From NCBI RefSeq assembly GCF_900116045.1, contig NZ_LT630450.1, positions 1,592,501-1,656,500 on the forward strand: 64,000 bases of DNA, in the 5' to 3' direction. This DNA comes from Desulfovibrio piger. GTDB taxonomy: Bacteria; Desulfobacterota; Desulfovibrionia; Desulfovibrionales; Desulfovibrionaceae. The translations under genes and the position numbers were made by a program. Positions 10,766-19,645 of this stretch are shown here, one piece after another. Under the pieces are notes generated by a model. That model was not told the origin of the DNA. It worked only from the letters and a program-made list of their open reading frames with translations, and searched no databases. Every line of letters starts with the position of its first letter. The stretch's first letter is position 1.

Positions 10766-11275
10766 ATGAAACTGATACTCCGCGCCGACGTGGAAAATCT
10801 CGGCAACCTTGGCGACGTCGTCACCGTGAAGCCCGGCTACGGCCGCAACTTCCTGCTGCCCCAGGGCCTGGCCATGGTGGCTTCCGAAGCCAACATGAAG
10901 GCCTTTGAACTGGAACGCAAGAAGCTCCAGGAACGCATGGACGCCCTGCGCGCTGACGCCCAGGCCCTGTGCGCCAGGCTGGAAGCCCTGGAAGTCGTCA
11001 TCCCCATGCATGTGGGCGACAACGACAAGCTGTACGGCTCCGTGACCAGCAGCATCATCGGCGATGCCCTGACCGCTCTGGGCGTGGATGTGGACCGCCG
11101 CCGCATCCTCATGGACGCCCCCATCCGTACCCTGGGTGAACATCCCGTGCGCGTGCGCCTGCACGCCAGCATCGTGGCCACCGTGCCGGTGAAGGTCATT
11201 TCCGACCATCCCGTGGTGGAAGAAGAAGCCCAGCCCGAAGCCGAAGCCGAAGCTCCCGCCGCCGAAGCCGAATAA
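10766..11275 (+). CDS. rplI: 50S ribosomal protein L9
   Basis: 169 residues. L9 binds 23S rRNA at the base of the L1 stalk. N-terminal domain MKLILRADVENLGNLGD...GYGRNFLLPQGLA is canonical; a long connecting helix and the C-terminal domain follow. It ends in an acidic Glu/Ala/Pro tail that looks lineage-specific. AAGGAGG precedes the ATG, 10 bases after rpsR. A terminator follows. Confidence 0.96.
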   Translation: MKLILRADVENLGNLGDVVTVKPGYGRNFLLPQGLAMVASEANMKAFELERKKLQERMDALRADAQALCARLEALEVVIPMHVGDNDKLYGSVTSSIIGDALTALGVDVDRRRILMDAPIRTLGEHPVRVRLHASIVATVPVKVISDHPVVEEEAQPEAEAEAPAAEAE

Positions 11276-11310
11276 GGCAGGCGTCGGCCTTCCGGCCCCA
11301 TGCTGACCGA

Positions 11311-11338
11311 AGCCCCGCTCGACGAGCGGGGCTTTTTT
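11311..11338 (+). terminator. Rho-independent terminator after rplI
   Basis: AGCCCCGCTC at 11311-11320 pairs with GAGCGGGGC at 11324-11332, followed by TTTTTT. Confidence 0.88.
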
Positions 11339-11387
11339 CGTGCCCGCGGCCGTCCCCGGCCCCTGCCCGCGGGACGCGGCCCCGTGA

Positions 11388-11416
11388 TTGACAGTCCCGT
11401 GCGCACACCGTATCCC
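11388..11416 (+). promoter_or_regulatory. Candidate promoter of dnaB
   Basis: Consensus TTGACA at 11388-11393 and, after 17 bases, TATCCC at 11411-11416. The -10 element is weak. It lies between the rplI terminator and dnaB, so dnaB is probably separately transcribed. Confidence 0.45.
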
Positions 11417-11456
11417 TGTCAGGCAACATCCCTCATCCCGAACCCGCGAGATCATC

Positions 11457-12923
11457 ATGGCCAGCAACGAATCCTTCGGCCCCGCTTCCGCCCAGCCCTC
11501 CCGCCCGTCCGGCGCGCCCCGCAGCCCCGAGACCGGCGACCGCGCCCGCAACGCGGAGAACGACCTGCTGCGGCGCGTGCCGCCCCACAGCCCCGAAGCC
11601 GAACAGGCCGTGCTGGGCGGCATCCTCATGCGGCCCCAGCTCATGCACGTCATCGTGGACCTCATCGCCGACACGGATTTCTATCTGCCGGCCCATGCCA
11701 CCATCTTCCGGGCCTTCCTGGACCTGTACCGCAAGAGCGCGCCCATCGACCTCATCTCCACCGCCGAACAGCTCAAGAGCAGCAATGCCCTCGAAGAGGC
11801 CGGCGGGGCCGTCTATCTGGCCGACCTGGCCCAGGCCGTGGTCTCCGGCGCCAATGCCGAATATTACGCCACCATCGTGCGTGACAAGTCCCTGCAGCGC
11901 GGCCTCATCAATGCCTGCTCGTCCATCATCAGCAACTGCTACGACGCCTCGCGCGAGGTGGGCAGCCTGCTGGACGAGTCCGAACAGGCCGTGTTCGCCA
12001 TCTCGCAGCGCACCACGGGCCGCGACTTCACCGGCGCCCGCGAGCTGGTGGACAGCGTGTTCGAGAACCTGTCCAAACTGGCCGACTCCCGCGACGTCAT
12101 CACCGGCGTCACCACCGGCTACAGCCGCCTGGACAAGCTCACCGCCGGGCTCCAGCCCTCGGACCTCATCATCGTGGCCGCCCGGCCCAGCATGGGCAAG
12201 ACGGCCTTCTCGCTCTGCATGGGCCTCAATGCCGCCATCCGCCAGGGCGTGCCCGTGGCCGTGTTCTCGCTGGAAATGAGCAAGGAGCAGCTCATGCAGC
12301 GCATGCTGGCCGTGTGGGGCAAGGTGGACATGTCCAAGCTGCGCCGCCCGGCCCTGCTCAACGACGCCGACTGGAGCAACCTCTACGCCGCGGCCGACGT
12401 CATCTCGCGCGCGCCCATCTACATCGACGACACCCCGGCCCTGACCACCCTGGAGCTGCGCGCCCGCGCCCGCCGCCTCAAGGCCGAAAAGGGCCTGGGC
12501 CTGGTCATCGTGGACTACCTCCAGCTCATGCGCACCAGCCGCCGCACCGACTCGCGCGAGCTGGAGATCTCGGACATCTCCCGCTCCCTCAAGGGCCTGG
12601 CCAAGGAGATGAACGTGCCCGTGGTGGCCCTTTCGCAGCTCAACCGAAAGGTGGAGGAGCGCGGCGACAAGCGCCCCATGCTCTCGGACCTGCGCGAATC
12701 GGGCGCCATCGAGCAGGACGCCGACGTCATCATGTTCGTCTACCGCGATGACGTGTACAAGTTCACCAAGCCCGCCGACCGGCCGGTGCAGGGCATCGCC
12801 GAGATCATCATCGGCAAGCAGCGCAACGGTCCCGTGGGTGTGGCCGAGCTGCTCTACATGTCTCCCTATACGGCCTTCGAGGACCTGGCCCCCGACTGGG
12901 CCCCCTCGGAAACGCCGCAATAG
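11457..12923 (+). CDS. dnaB: Replicative DNA helicase DnaB
   Basis: 488 residues. Hexameric 5'-3' helicase that unwinds the replication fork. The N-terminal domain begins after a Pro/Ser/Arg-rich leader with PHSPEAEQAVLGGIL. The RecA-like domain has Walker A RPSMGKTAFS (Lys near residue 248), SLEMSKEQL, Walker B VIVDYLQLM, and the motif LSQLNRKVEER...LRESGAIEQDAD with the arginine finger region. No intein is present. The ATG at 11457 is the first plausible start. The rplI-dnaB order is common in bacteria. Confidence 0.97.
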   Translation: MASNESFGPASAQPSRPSGAPRSPETGDRARNAENDLLRRVPPHSPEAEQAVLGGILMRPQLMHVIVDLIADTDFYLPAHATIFRAFLDLYRKSAPIDLISTAEQLKSSNALEEAGGAVYLADLAQAVVSGANAEYYATIVRDKSLQRGLINACSSIISNCYDASREVGSLLDESEQAVFAISQRTTGRDFTGARELVDSVFENLSKLADSRDVITGVTTGYSRLDKLTAGLQPSDLIIVAARPSMGKTAFSLCMGLNAAIRQGVPVAVFSLEMSKEQLMQRMLAVWGKVDMSKLRRPALLNDADWSNLYAAADVISRAPIYIDDTPALTTLELRARARRLKAEKGLGLVIVDYLQLMRTSRRTDSRELEISDISRSLKGLAKEMNVPVVALSQLNRKVEERGDKRPMLSDLRESGAIEQDADVIMFVYRDDVYKFTKPADRPVQGIAEIIIGKQRNGPVGVAELLYMSPYTAFEDLAPDWAPSETPQ

Positions 12924-13396
12924 ACGGGATGCCCCCGCCGGGGAAAGGCCCCGTTATCCCGGGGGCCCCGCGTGGCCCCGGCGCCGTCCCTGCCCCGTGG
13001 CGCAGCGGCCTGCGCCGCCCTGTTTTCCCCCTTTTCCGGCGCTTCCCCCTCCGGGCGCGCGCTGTTCCCTTCCCGGTGCGAGGTTGTGCGCTCAACCAGC
13101 ATTTTTCCAGCCATCCCGGCACCTTTGGACAAAGAAAAAACATTTTGTGAAAAAAAACGCGAACAGCGGTCCATTCCCCTCTTCTTTGCCTGATAATTCA
13201 GCCTGTTCGCCCTCCCGGACGGCCCCGGAAACCAGGGGAAAAAAAACGGAAAATCAAGAAATAACGGACTTTTTTCGCCAGTCTGCGTTGACAAGCCCCG
13301 CAAAGCATGTTTCTGTTTTCTCAAGTGCTGCAGGTCTTCAAGCTGTTTTGGGGATCACATGCGGTGTGTCTGTCACTTTCGAGAGGGTGTTTTTTC
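12924..13396. other. Intergenic, 473 bases, probable leader of the RRM gene
   Basis: GC-rich first half, then markedly AT-rich. It contains an 8-base inverted repeat GCGAACAG (13159-13166) / CTGTTCGC (13203-13210) and an isolated TTGACA at 13288-13293 with no good -10. No protein gene was recognised. A long untranslated leader for the RRM protein is plausible. Confidence 0.4.
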
Positions 13397-13663
13397 ATGT
13401 CCAAGTCCATCTATGTTGGGAACCTCCCCTGGGCCGCTACTGAAGAACAGGTGCAGGATCTTTTTGCCGAATACGGCAAAGTTCTGTCGGTGAAACTGGT
13501 CAGCGACAGGGAAACCGGCCGTGCCCGCGGCTTCGGCTTCGTGGAAATGGAAGACGGTGAAGCTCAGGCTGCCATCGAAGCTCTGGATAACTACAGCTTT
13601 GGTGGTCGCACCCTTCGCGTCAACGAAGCCAAACCCCGCGCCCCGCGTCCTCCCCGCTACTAG
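13397..13663 (+). CDS. Small RRM-type RNA-binding protein
   Basis: 88 residues consisting almost entirely of one RNA recognition motif. RNP2 is SIYVGNLPW at residues 4-12 and RNP1 is RGFGFVEM (about 44-51). The C-terminus is a short basic/proline tail (KPRAPRPPRY). Proteins of this type in cyanobacteria and deltaproteobacteria bind single-stranded RNA and some respond to cold. No specific target can be inferred. The start is the ATG with GAGAGGG upstream. A terminator follows directly. Confidence 0.9.
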   Translation: MSKSIYVGNLPWAATEEQVQDLFAEYGKVLSVKLVSDRETGRARGFGFVEMEDGEAQAAIEALDNYSFGGRTLRVNEAKPRAPRPPRY

Positions 13664-13687
13664 GGATTTCCCGCGGACATAAGAAAC

Positions 13688-13719
13688 GCCCCGGGTGCAT
13701 CGCTTCCGGGGCTTTTTTT
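13688..13719 (+). terminator. Rho-independent terminator after the RRM gene
   Basis: GCCCCGG (13688-13694) pairs with CCGGGGC (13706-13712), followed by seven T. Confidence 0.88.
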
Positions 13720-13882
13720 GTCGGCGAAGGACGGGGACGGACACCCCCGGAAACAGCACACCCCGCCACCGCCCGGCGCACGGGCGGGCCCCTGCCCGCC
13801 TTGCCGAGCGCGGCAAATTCTGCCATGATGCGAAAGACGTGCCGGAAGTACCGCACGAAGCAATCTTAATGAGGAGGCTTGC

Positions 13883-14437
13883 ATGCTCAATCCCAAACAG
13901 TGTGTTCTCTACAGCGGCGGCGCTGCCGGGACCGAACAGTTTTTCGGCGCTCTGGCCGAAGGCTGGGGCATCGAAGAAGTCAACTACAGCTTTGAAGGTC
14001 ATCAGATCGAGCGCAAGCGCGGCGTGCGCGTGCTTACCTCCGAAGAGCTGGCGCTCAAGGACGTGAGCCTGACCTACGTCTCCAAGCTCATGAACCGCGA
14101 ATATACCCGCGCCCCCATCTTCCGCAAGGTGCTGCAGTCCATCTGCTGGCAGGTCAGCAGCGGCAACCAGGTCATCGTCATCGGTGCCATCCAGCCCGAC
14201 AACACCGTCAAGGGCGGTACCGGCTGGGGCGCCGAATTCGCCAAGATCTGCAACAAGCCCCTGCTGGTGTTCGACCAGCCCAAGAACGGCTGGTTCACCT
14301 GGAACAAGGAAGTCTGGGCCCCGGTGGAAAAACCCGTCATCGAGCATGCCCACTTTGCCGCTACGGGCACCCGCTTCCTGGAAGACAACGGCCGCGATGC
14401 CATCCAGGACCTCTTCGCCCGCTCCTTCAACCGTTAA
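13883..14437 (+). CDS. Conserved protein with SLOG/LOG-like nucleotide-binding start
   Basis: 184 residues, not firmly recognised. The N-terminus ([31 protein letters not shown]) resembles the Rossmann-like SLOG pattern with a glycine-rich SGGAxGxE loop. A second conserved-looking block is [17 protein letters not shown]...[23 protein letters not shown], like the far side of a nucleotide-binding pocket. No membrane or signal segment. GAGGAGG gives a strong ribosome site. It sits alone between an RRM gene and ahbB-hemL. A role in sensing or processing a nucleotide is inference. Confidence 0.55.
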   Translation: MLNPKQCVLYSGGAAGTEQFFGALAEGWGIEEVNYSFEGHQIERKRGVRVLTSEELALKDVSLTYVSKLMNREYTRAPIFRKVLQSICWQVSSGNQVIVIGAIQPDNTVKGGTGWGAEFAKICNKPLLVFDQPKNGWFTWNKEVWAPVEKPVIEHAHFAATGTRFLEDNGRDAIQDLFARSFNR

Positions 14438-14525
14438 GCCGCGCGCAGCCCAGGCTGCCGGGCCTTTTTCGGGCGCATCCGCCGCGCTTTCACAGGCGCG
14501 GCGTTTTGCGTCCTGCGAGGAATCC

Positions 14526-15002
14526 ATGGCCCAGCAATTCACCGAAATAGAACGTGCCGTCCTGCGTATCGTGCAGGCCGACCTGCCCGACTCCCTGACC
14601 CCGTATGCCGACATCGCCCGCACCGCGGGCTGCACGGAGGAGGAAGTCCTCGATCTGCTCTCCCGCCTCAAGCAGAGCGGTGCCATCCGCCGCTTCGGGG
14701 CCAGCATCAAACACCAGAAGACCGGCTGGAACCACAATGCCATGATAGGCTGGAAAGTGGCCCCCGAACTGGTGGAGGAATGCGGCACCATCGCCGCCCG
14801 GCACAGCCGCATCTCCCATGTCTACTACCGCCCCAGCGCCGCTCCCGACTGGCCCTACGAGCTGTACACCATGGTGCACGGCCGCAGCGAGCAGGAATGC
14901 CTCGACGTGGCGCAGGAACTGATCGCCACCACTCCCCTGCGTGAATACGCCATCCTCAAGAGCCTGAAAGAGCTCAAAAAAATCTCCATGACCTATTTTT
15001 AG
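14526..15002 (+). CDS. ahbB: Siroheme decarboxylase subunit, Lrp/AsnC-like (AhbB type)
   Basis: 158 residues. In sulfate reducers the AhbA/AhbB complex decarboxylates siroheme to didecarboxysiroheme on the alternative route to heme. The protein has an AsnC-type winged helix at the N-terminus ([14 protein letters not shown]..., [23 protein letters not shown]) and the RAM-like half ([38 protein letters not shown]). The [11 protein letters not shown] block fits the decarboxylase rather than a true regulator. I favour AhbB over AhbA from the length and the HVYYRP block, but the choice is not certain. It lies 13 bases upstream of hemL, which supports a heme role. Confidence 0.78.
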   Translation: MAQQFTEIERAVLRIVQADLPDSLTPYADIARTAGCTEEEVLDLLSRLKQSGAIRRFGASIKHQKTGWNHNAMIGWKVAPELVEECGTIAARHSRISHVYYRPSAAPDWPYELYTMVHGRSEQECLDVAQELIATTPLREYAILKSLKELKKISMTYF

Positions 15003-15015
15003 GAGCCTGACGCCA

Positions 15016-16287
15016 ATGGACGACACATCCCGCGCGCTTTTTGAAAAAGCCTGCCAGCTCATCCCCGGCGGGGTCAACAGCCCCGTGCGCGCCTGCCACA
15101 ACGTGGACAGCCTGCCCCTTTTCATCGCCGAAGCCCACGGCAGCCACATCACTGATGTGGACGGCCGCGAATATGTCGACTTCATCCTCTCCTGGGGCCC
15201 CATGATCCTGGGCCACGACCACCCCGCCGTCACCGCCGCCGTGCGTGAGGCCGCCGGGCGCGGCACCAGCTACGGCGCTCCCTGCCCCGATGAAGTCACC
15301 CTGGCCGAGGAAGTGGTGGCCGACATGCCCAGCCTGGAGATGGTGCGCATGGTCAACTCCGGCACCGAAGCCACCATGAGCGCCCTGCGCCTGGCCCGCG
15401 GCGTCACCGGCCGCGACAAGGTGCTCAAGTTCGTGGGCTGCTACCACGGCCATGCCGACCCCTTCCTGGCCGCCGCCGGTTCCGGCGTGGCCACCTTCTC
15501 CATCCCCGGCACCCCCGGCGTGCCCGCCGCCGTGGTGGCCGACACCCTGCTGGCCCCCTACAACGATCTTGACGCCGTGCGCGAGATCTTCCGCCGGCAT
15601 GGCGAAGGCATCGCCGCCGTCATCGTCGAACCCGTGGCCGCCAACATGGGCCTTGTCCTGCCCAGGCCCGGCTTCCTCGAAGGCCTGCGCAAGATCACCC
15701 GCCAGTACGGCGCCCTGCTCATCTTCGACGAAGTCATCACCGGCTTCCGCGCCGCCTTCGGCGGTGCCCAGGCCCGCTTCGGCATCGATCCCGACCTGAC
15801 CACCTTCGGCAAGATCATCGGCGGCGGCCTGCCCGTGGGCGCCTTCGGCGGCAAGCGCCAGTACATGGAAAACGTGGCTCCGCGCGGCGCCGTCTATCAG
15901 GCCGGCACCCTTTCCGGCAACCCGCTGGCCATGGCCGCCGGTCTGGCCACCCTGCGCCAGCTGCGCCAGATGGACTACGACGCCCTGGAACGCCGCGTGG
16001 CCGCCTTTGCCGGCGAACTGCGCGCCATCCTCGGCGCCAAGGGCGTGCCCATCCAGATGCCCACCATCGCGTCCATGTTCTGCCCCTACTTCAGCGAGCA
16101 GGAAGTGGTGGACTTCGCCACCGCCAAGCAGTGCGACCAGCAGCTGTTCACCACCTTCTACAAGCAGATGCGCCGGCAGGGCATCTTCCTGGCGCCCTCG
16201 GGCTTCGAGACCGGCATGGTCTCCTTCGCCCACACCGACGACGACTTCAACAAGGCCCTGGACGCCGCCCGCAAGGTCAGCTTCTAG
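15016..16287 (+). CDS. hemL: Glutamate-1-semialdehyde 2,1-aminomutase
   Basis: 423 residues. PLP enzyme that converts glutamate-1-semialdehyde to 5-aminolevulinate, the first committed tetrapyrrole precursor. The PLP lysine K266 lies in [18 protein letters not shown]. Other family blocks: [10 protein letters not shown] at the N-terminus, [38 protein letters not shown] and [20 protein letters not shown] precedes the ATG. Co-transcribed with ahbB, so early and late steps of tetrapyrrole synthesis are linked here. Confidence 0.96.
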   Translation: MDDTSRALFEKACQLIPGGVNSPVRACHNVDSLPLFIAEAHGSHITDVDGREYVDFILSWGPMILGHDHPAVTAAVREAAGRGTSYGAPCPDEVTLAEEVVADMPSLEMVRMVNSGTEATMSALRLARGVTGRDKVLKFVGCYHGHADPFLAAAGSGVATFSIPGTPGVPAAVVADTLLAPYNDLDAVREIFRRHGEGIAAVIVEPVAANMGLVLPRPGFLEGLRKITRQYGALLIFDEVITGFRAAFGGAQARFGIDPDLTTFGKIIGGGLPVGAFGGKRQYMENVAPRGAVYQAGTLSGNPLAMAAGLATLRQLRQMDYDALERRVAAFAGELRAILGAKGVPIQMPTIASMFCPYFSEQEVVDFATAKQCDQQLFTTFYKQMRRQGIFLAPSGFETGMVSFAHTDDDFNKALDAARKVSF

Positions 16288-16313
16288 GCTGTCTTAGCAT
16301 GTAATACGAGATG

Positions 16314-16395
16314 GTGAGGGGGAGAGGGAAACCTTTTCGGGGAAAAGGTTCTCCCTCTCCCCCTCACACTCCCCCTCTCCTTTCCAAAACCTTTC
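16314..16395 (-). repeat. Dispersed long-hairpin repeat, copy A
   Basis: Arms GTGAGGGGGAGAGGGA (left, from 16314) and its complement ending at 16367 form a ~25-base stem with one bulge and a tiny loop. Read on the minus strand it is preceded by a lead-in of the type GTTTTGGAAAGGAGAGG, as in copies B and C. It could act as the hemL terminator, but it has no simple T run. Confidence 0.7.
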
Positions 16396-16910
16396 CTTCC
16401 AGTCCCTGACGGCCTGCCCGGCACGCGAGCCTGCCCCCTGATGCCGGTCTCCCGGCTTTTGGCGGGCTGTTTTTTTTTTACAAAGGAAAGGGAGAACCTT
16501 TTTATCAGGTCTGTGACGTCCGGCGCGACGCGCTCTCCCTTCCCTTTCCGCATATCTCCCGACAGGGGCCTCTTGCTGGAAGAAAATCCGGCCTGCCCCC
16601 TCCACCATCTTTTGCAGCTCCGTCGATGTAACGGACCAGACCTGCTCCGCCTCCGGCCTGTTTCGCCAGCGGCCTTTTTATGTGGCGTTGTGTGGTAGGC
16701 GATAGCCCCCTTCTACTGGTTTTCCTCTTTTCCTTTTGAGACTCCCCTCTTTCCCGCCCGCCGCACTGCCAGCCATGCCCTGTTGCCCGCCGACCATCTG
16801 CCGCATCGGCTGCGGCGCTTTCTCCGCCTGCCCTCTCCCACTCCTTTCCCGGTCAGGAGGGATGACAGGCCTTGCGTCCAGCGGCGGGGACGTGCCATAT
16901 CCACCTGGAT

Positions 16911-16990
16911 AAACGTTTTCGGCGGGGATGGGGGAGCGCGAGGGGGAAGGGGGGCCCTTTTCCAAAAGGGCCCCCCTTCCCCCTCGCCCC
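16911..16990 (+). repeat. Dispersed long-hairpin repeat, copy B
   Basis: Lead-in AAACGTTTTCGG at 16911, then a G-rich left arm 16938-16961 that pairs perfectly with 16964-16987 around CC (24 base pairs). The middle reads GGGCCCTTTT/AAAAGGGCCC. It lies just upstream of cbiG, oriented like copy C. Confidence 0.75.
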
Positions 16991-17025
16991 TCCTCTCCAC
17001 CCACCACCCCAAACCGACGTTCCCC

Positions 17026-18234
17026 ATGCATTGTACCTGTCATATCCTGAGCAGCACGGCCCTGCCGCTGGCCCGGCGCCTGCGGCAGGCACTGGCCGCA
17101 ACGCCGTGGCGCAGCCCAACGGGCGAGGCGCTGGCGGAATGCCGCTTGTCCGCGCCGCAACGCTTTGCCCCGGAAGACTGCCGGCCGTTTGCCGGCATCA
17201 TGGATGCGGCCCGGCAGGCAGCGGGCTCTCCCCAGATCTTCCTAGGCGCGACGGGCATCGCCGTACGGGCCGTGGCGCCCCTGCTGGAACACAAGAGCAC
17301 GGATGCCCCTGTCCTGGTCATCTCGCCGGACGGGCACTTCGTCATCAGCCTGCTGGCCGGGCACTGGGGCGGCGGCAACAGCCTGTGCCGCCATGTGGCC
17401 GCCCTGCTGGGGGCCGTGCCGGTCATCACCACGGCCACGGACTGCGGCGGAGGCCCGGCGCTGGATCTCTTCCTCCAGGCAGCGGGCCTGCGTATCCTGG
17501 ACTGGGACCAGCTTCCCCCGGCCCAGGCCTGCTGGCTGGAGGGCCGTCCCCTGCCCTTGTGGGACCCCTGCGGCGCCGTGACGGACGGAGACGGGGGCGC
17601 CTTCCTGCGGCAGGAGGTACTGCCGGAACAGGACGGGCCCGCGCTCTGTGTGCACTGGCAGCGCCTGCCCGCACGACAAGGCCGCCTGCGGGTGGCCCTG
17701 CCCGCGCTGGTGCTGGGGCTGGGCTGCCGCAAGGGCATCCCCGCGCCGCTGGTGGCCACGGCCGTGGAAGGCCTGCTGCTGCGCCACGGGCTGGAGCCCC
17801 AGGCCCTGGCGGCCCTGGCCACCGTGACGGAAAAGGCCCGGGAACCTGCCTTGCAGGAACTGGCCCGGCGTCTGGGCCTGCCCCTGCTGACCTTCGAGGC
17901 GGCAGAGCTGGCCGCCGTCACCACGCCGCACCCGTCCGCAGCGGCGGGGGAACGCTTCGGCTGCGCGCCCTTCAGCGTCTGCGAGGCCGCCTGCCTGCTG
18001 GCGGCCCGGCAGCTGGGCGCGACCGCCACGATGAAGACAGATGGCGAAGGGATATTGCCTGCCAGACGGGGCGCGCTGGAGGACGGCCCGCCGGCGGGAA
18101 CGGGAAACGGCCAGCAGGCAGAGGGCAGGGCAGGCACGGCTGTCCGCCTGCTGGTGGAAAAAAACAAGGTGGCCGGCCAGCTGACCCTGGCCGTGGCCCT
18201 GTCGAACACTCTTTTGCGGAGGGATGATGCCTGA
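17026..18234 (+). CDS. cbiG: Cobalt-precorrin-5A hydrolase CbiG
   Basis: 402 residues. Opens the delta-lactone ring of cobalt-precorrin-5A with release of acetaldehyde in anaerobic cobalamin synthesis. The N-terminal domain has FLGATGIAVRAVAPLL and DAPVLVISPDGHFVISLLAGHWGGGN; the C-terminal CbiG_C domain has LVLGLGCRKGIPA and PFSVCEAACLLAA. Start ATG 17026 gives MHCTCHILSSTALPLARRL, close to family starts; the ribosome site is poor. Its end overlaps the next gene by 11 bases, so translation is coupled. Other cobalamin genes lie 24 kb away at 42-45 kb. Confidence 0.9.
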   Translation: MHCTCHILSSTALPLARRLRQALAATPWRSPTGEALAECRLSAPQRFAPEDCRPFAGIMDAARQAAGSPQIFLGATGIAVRAVAPLLEHKSTDAPVLVISPDGHFVISLLAGHWGGGNSLCRHVAALLGAVPVITTATDCGGGPALDLFLQAAGLRILDWDQLPPAQACWLEGRPLPLWDPCGAVTDGDGGAFLRQEVLPEQDGPALCVHWQRLPARQGRLRVALPALVLGLGCRKGIPAPLVATAVEGLLLRHGLEPQALAALATVTEKAREPALQELARRLGLPLLTFEAAELAAVTTPHPSAAAGERFGCAPFSVCEAACLLAARQLGATATMKTDGEGILPARRGALEDGPPAGTGNGQQAEGRAGTAVRLLVEKNKVAGQLTLAVALSNTLLRRDDA

Positions 18235-18880
18235 GATCGTGATGGACACGGGGCGGGATACCGTCCTGCTGGTGGGAGGCGGGAGCCTGTGCGCCGCGGC
18301 CGTCCCCTTGCTGCGGGCCGCCGGTCTGGTCCCTGCGGGCGTCATCCACGGCCCGCGCTGTGACTTCGCGGCAGAGGCGGGCGTGCCGCCGCTGGGCCGG
18401 GACGCCGATCTGGCCCGTCTGCGGCGGGACTTCTCCCGGGCCGTGGTCACGGCCCCGCACAAGCAGGCAGCCAGGCTGCGCCGCCTGCTGCACGAAGCCC
18501 TGCGGGAACAGGGCTTCACCCTGGTCAGCGCGGTGCATCCCGAGGCCCGCAGGGAGCGGGATGTCCTTGTGGGCGCCGGGAACCTCATCTTTGCCGGTGT
18601 CTCCCTGGCAGCGGGCTGCCGCACCGGCACGGGCTGCGTGCTGCGGGCCGGGGCACGCCTGGAGGCGGGCTGCCGTCTGGGGGACCATGTGCATGTGGGT
18701 GAAGGCTCGCACCTGGGCGCGGGCGTCATCGTGGAAGAGGGGGCCCATCTGGGCCGGGAGGTACGCGTGGAGGCGGGCCTGCGGCTGGAAAAAAATATTT
18801 TTGTGCCGGACAGTGTCCACCTGACCCGCCAGACCCTGCCGCTGTATGTCGCGGGAGGGGCACGGGAAGACAGGGCGTAA
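18224..18880 (+). CDS. NeuD/PglD-like sugar O-acyltransferase
   Basis: 218 residues. N-terminal Rossmann-like part with LLVGGGSLCAAAVPLL and VVTAPHKQAARLRRLL, followed by a left-handed beta-helix of hexapeptide repeats (VGAGNLIFAGVSLAAGCRTGTGC, HVGEGSHLGAGVIVEEGAHLG). This resembles NeuD/PglD acetyltransferases of surface-sugar synthesis. ATG codons at 18224 and 18227 are both possible next to GGAGG; the start is placed at the first. It overlaps cbiG, which is an unexpected partner. No acceptor substrate can be inferred. Confidence 0.72.
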   Translation: MMPEIVMDTGRDTVLLVGGGSLCAAAVPLLRAAGLVPAGVIHGPRCDFAAEAGVPPLGRDADLARLRRDFSRAVVTAPHKQAARLRRLLHEALREQGFTLVSAVHPEARRERDVLVGAGNLIFAGVSLAAGCRTGTGCVLRAGARLEAGCRLGDHVHVGEGSHLGAGVIVEEGAHLGREVRVEAGLRLEKNIFVPDSVHLTRQTLPLYVAGGAREDRA

Positions 18881-18994
18881 TCTTCCGATTTTCAAGAAAA
18901 ATTTCATAAAATCATCTCACGGCTTCACGGCAGGCGGGGGTTTTTCCGTTTTTTTCGCCTGCCCGGGAGCCGTGCGGATTTTCCGTCCCCCACA

Positions 18995-19023
18995 TTGACA
19001 CATCCTGCAACCCGGCGTATTGA
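18995..19023 (+). promoter_or_regulatory. Candidate promoter of the cytochrome c3 gene
   Basis: Consensus TTGACA at 18995-19000, 17 bases, TATTGA at 19018-19023, about 70 bases before the start codon. Confidence 0.5.
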
Positions 19024-19096
19024 TTTGTTATCTGTCTGTGACGTCCCGGAGCCGTTCCGCGCGTCCAAGGTTCGACTAGCCTGTGAGGAGGTTGTC

Positions 19097-19504
19097 ATGA
19101 AGTTCGCCCTGTTGTCTGCCGGTGTCCTGGCTCTGGCCCTGTCCGTGCCCGCCATCGCGGCCCAGCCCCCTGTCCCGGCTGACGGTCTCGTCCTGCAAGG
19201 TTCCAATCCCAAGAAGCCGGTGACCTTCAACCACTCCACCCACAAGACCGTGGAATGCGTCGTCTGTCACCATCCCGTGGACGGCAAGGAAAGCTATGCC
19301 AAGTGCGCCACTGCCGGCTGCCATGACAACCTGAAGGACAAGAAGGGGACCAACAGCCTGTACTATGTGGTACATGCCAAGGAAAAGGCCGACGCTCCCC
19401 TGAAGCATCAGAGCTGCCTGTCCTGTCACGTCAAGGTCGTGGCCGAAAAGCCTGACCTGAAGAAGGAGCTCACCGGCTGCGCCAAGTCCAAGTGCCATCC
19501 GTAG
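19097..19504 (+). CDS. Periplasmic tetraheme cytochrome c3 (type I)
   Basis: 135-residue precursor. A Sec signal (MKFALLSAGVLALALSVPAIAA) directs it to the periplasm, where cytochrome c3 passes electrons between hydrogenases and membrane redox complexes in sulfate reducers. Four heme-binding motifs are visible in the classic order: CVVCH, CATAGCH (CX4CH), CLSCH and CAKSKCH (CX4CH), with the extra axial histidines FNHSTH and the His pair in CHH. The ATG has GAGGAGG upstream. It is monocistronic, with its own promoter and terminator. Confidence 0.95.
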   Translation: MKFALLSAGVLALALSVPAIAAQPPVPADGLVLQGSNPKKPVTFNHSTHKTVECVVCHHPVDGKESYAKCATAGCHDNLKDKKGTNSLYYVVHAKEKADAPLKHQSCLSCHVKVVAEKPDLKKELTGCAKSKCHP

Positions 19505-19527
19505 GCCGTCATCCTTTTTCGCTCTGC

Positions 19528-19558
19528 AAGCCGCGGGAAACCGCGGCTTTTCTTTTTG
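19528..19558 (+). terminator. Rho-independent terminator after cytochrome c3
   Basis: AAGCCGCGG (19528-19536), loop GAAA, CCGCGGCTT, then TTCTTTTT. Confidence 0.88.
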
Positions 19559-19645
19559 GCCGGTTTGCCTTTTGGAGCATGAGCTGCTATGCAGGGCAAG
19601 CCGTTGAGGAACCGGATCATCAACCATCCTGCATGAGAGGCGCGC

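Larger units (their letters stand above)
16288..17025. other. Intergenic, 738 bases, holding two long hairpin repeats
   Basis: Between hemL and cbiG. Contains two copies of a repeated hairpin element in opposite orientation (listed separately) and a pyrimidine-rich stretch between them. A search by eye for a cobalamin riboswitch (box GCCACTG) found none. A possible 85-codon reading frame at 16441-16698 has no support. Confidence 0.6.

Noticed and set aside
16441..16698. Possible 85-residue protein between hemL and cbiG
   Set aside because: No domain, no ribosome site, lies within repeat-rich spacer.
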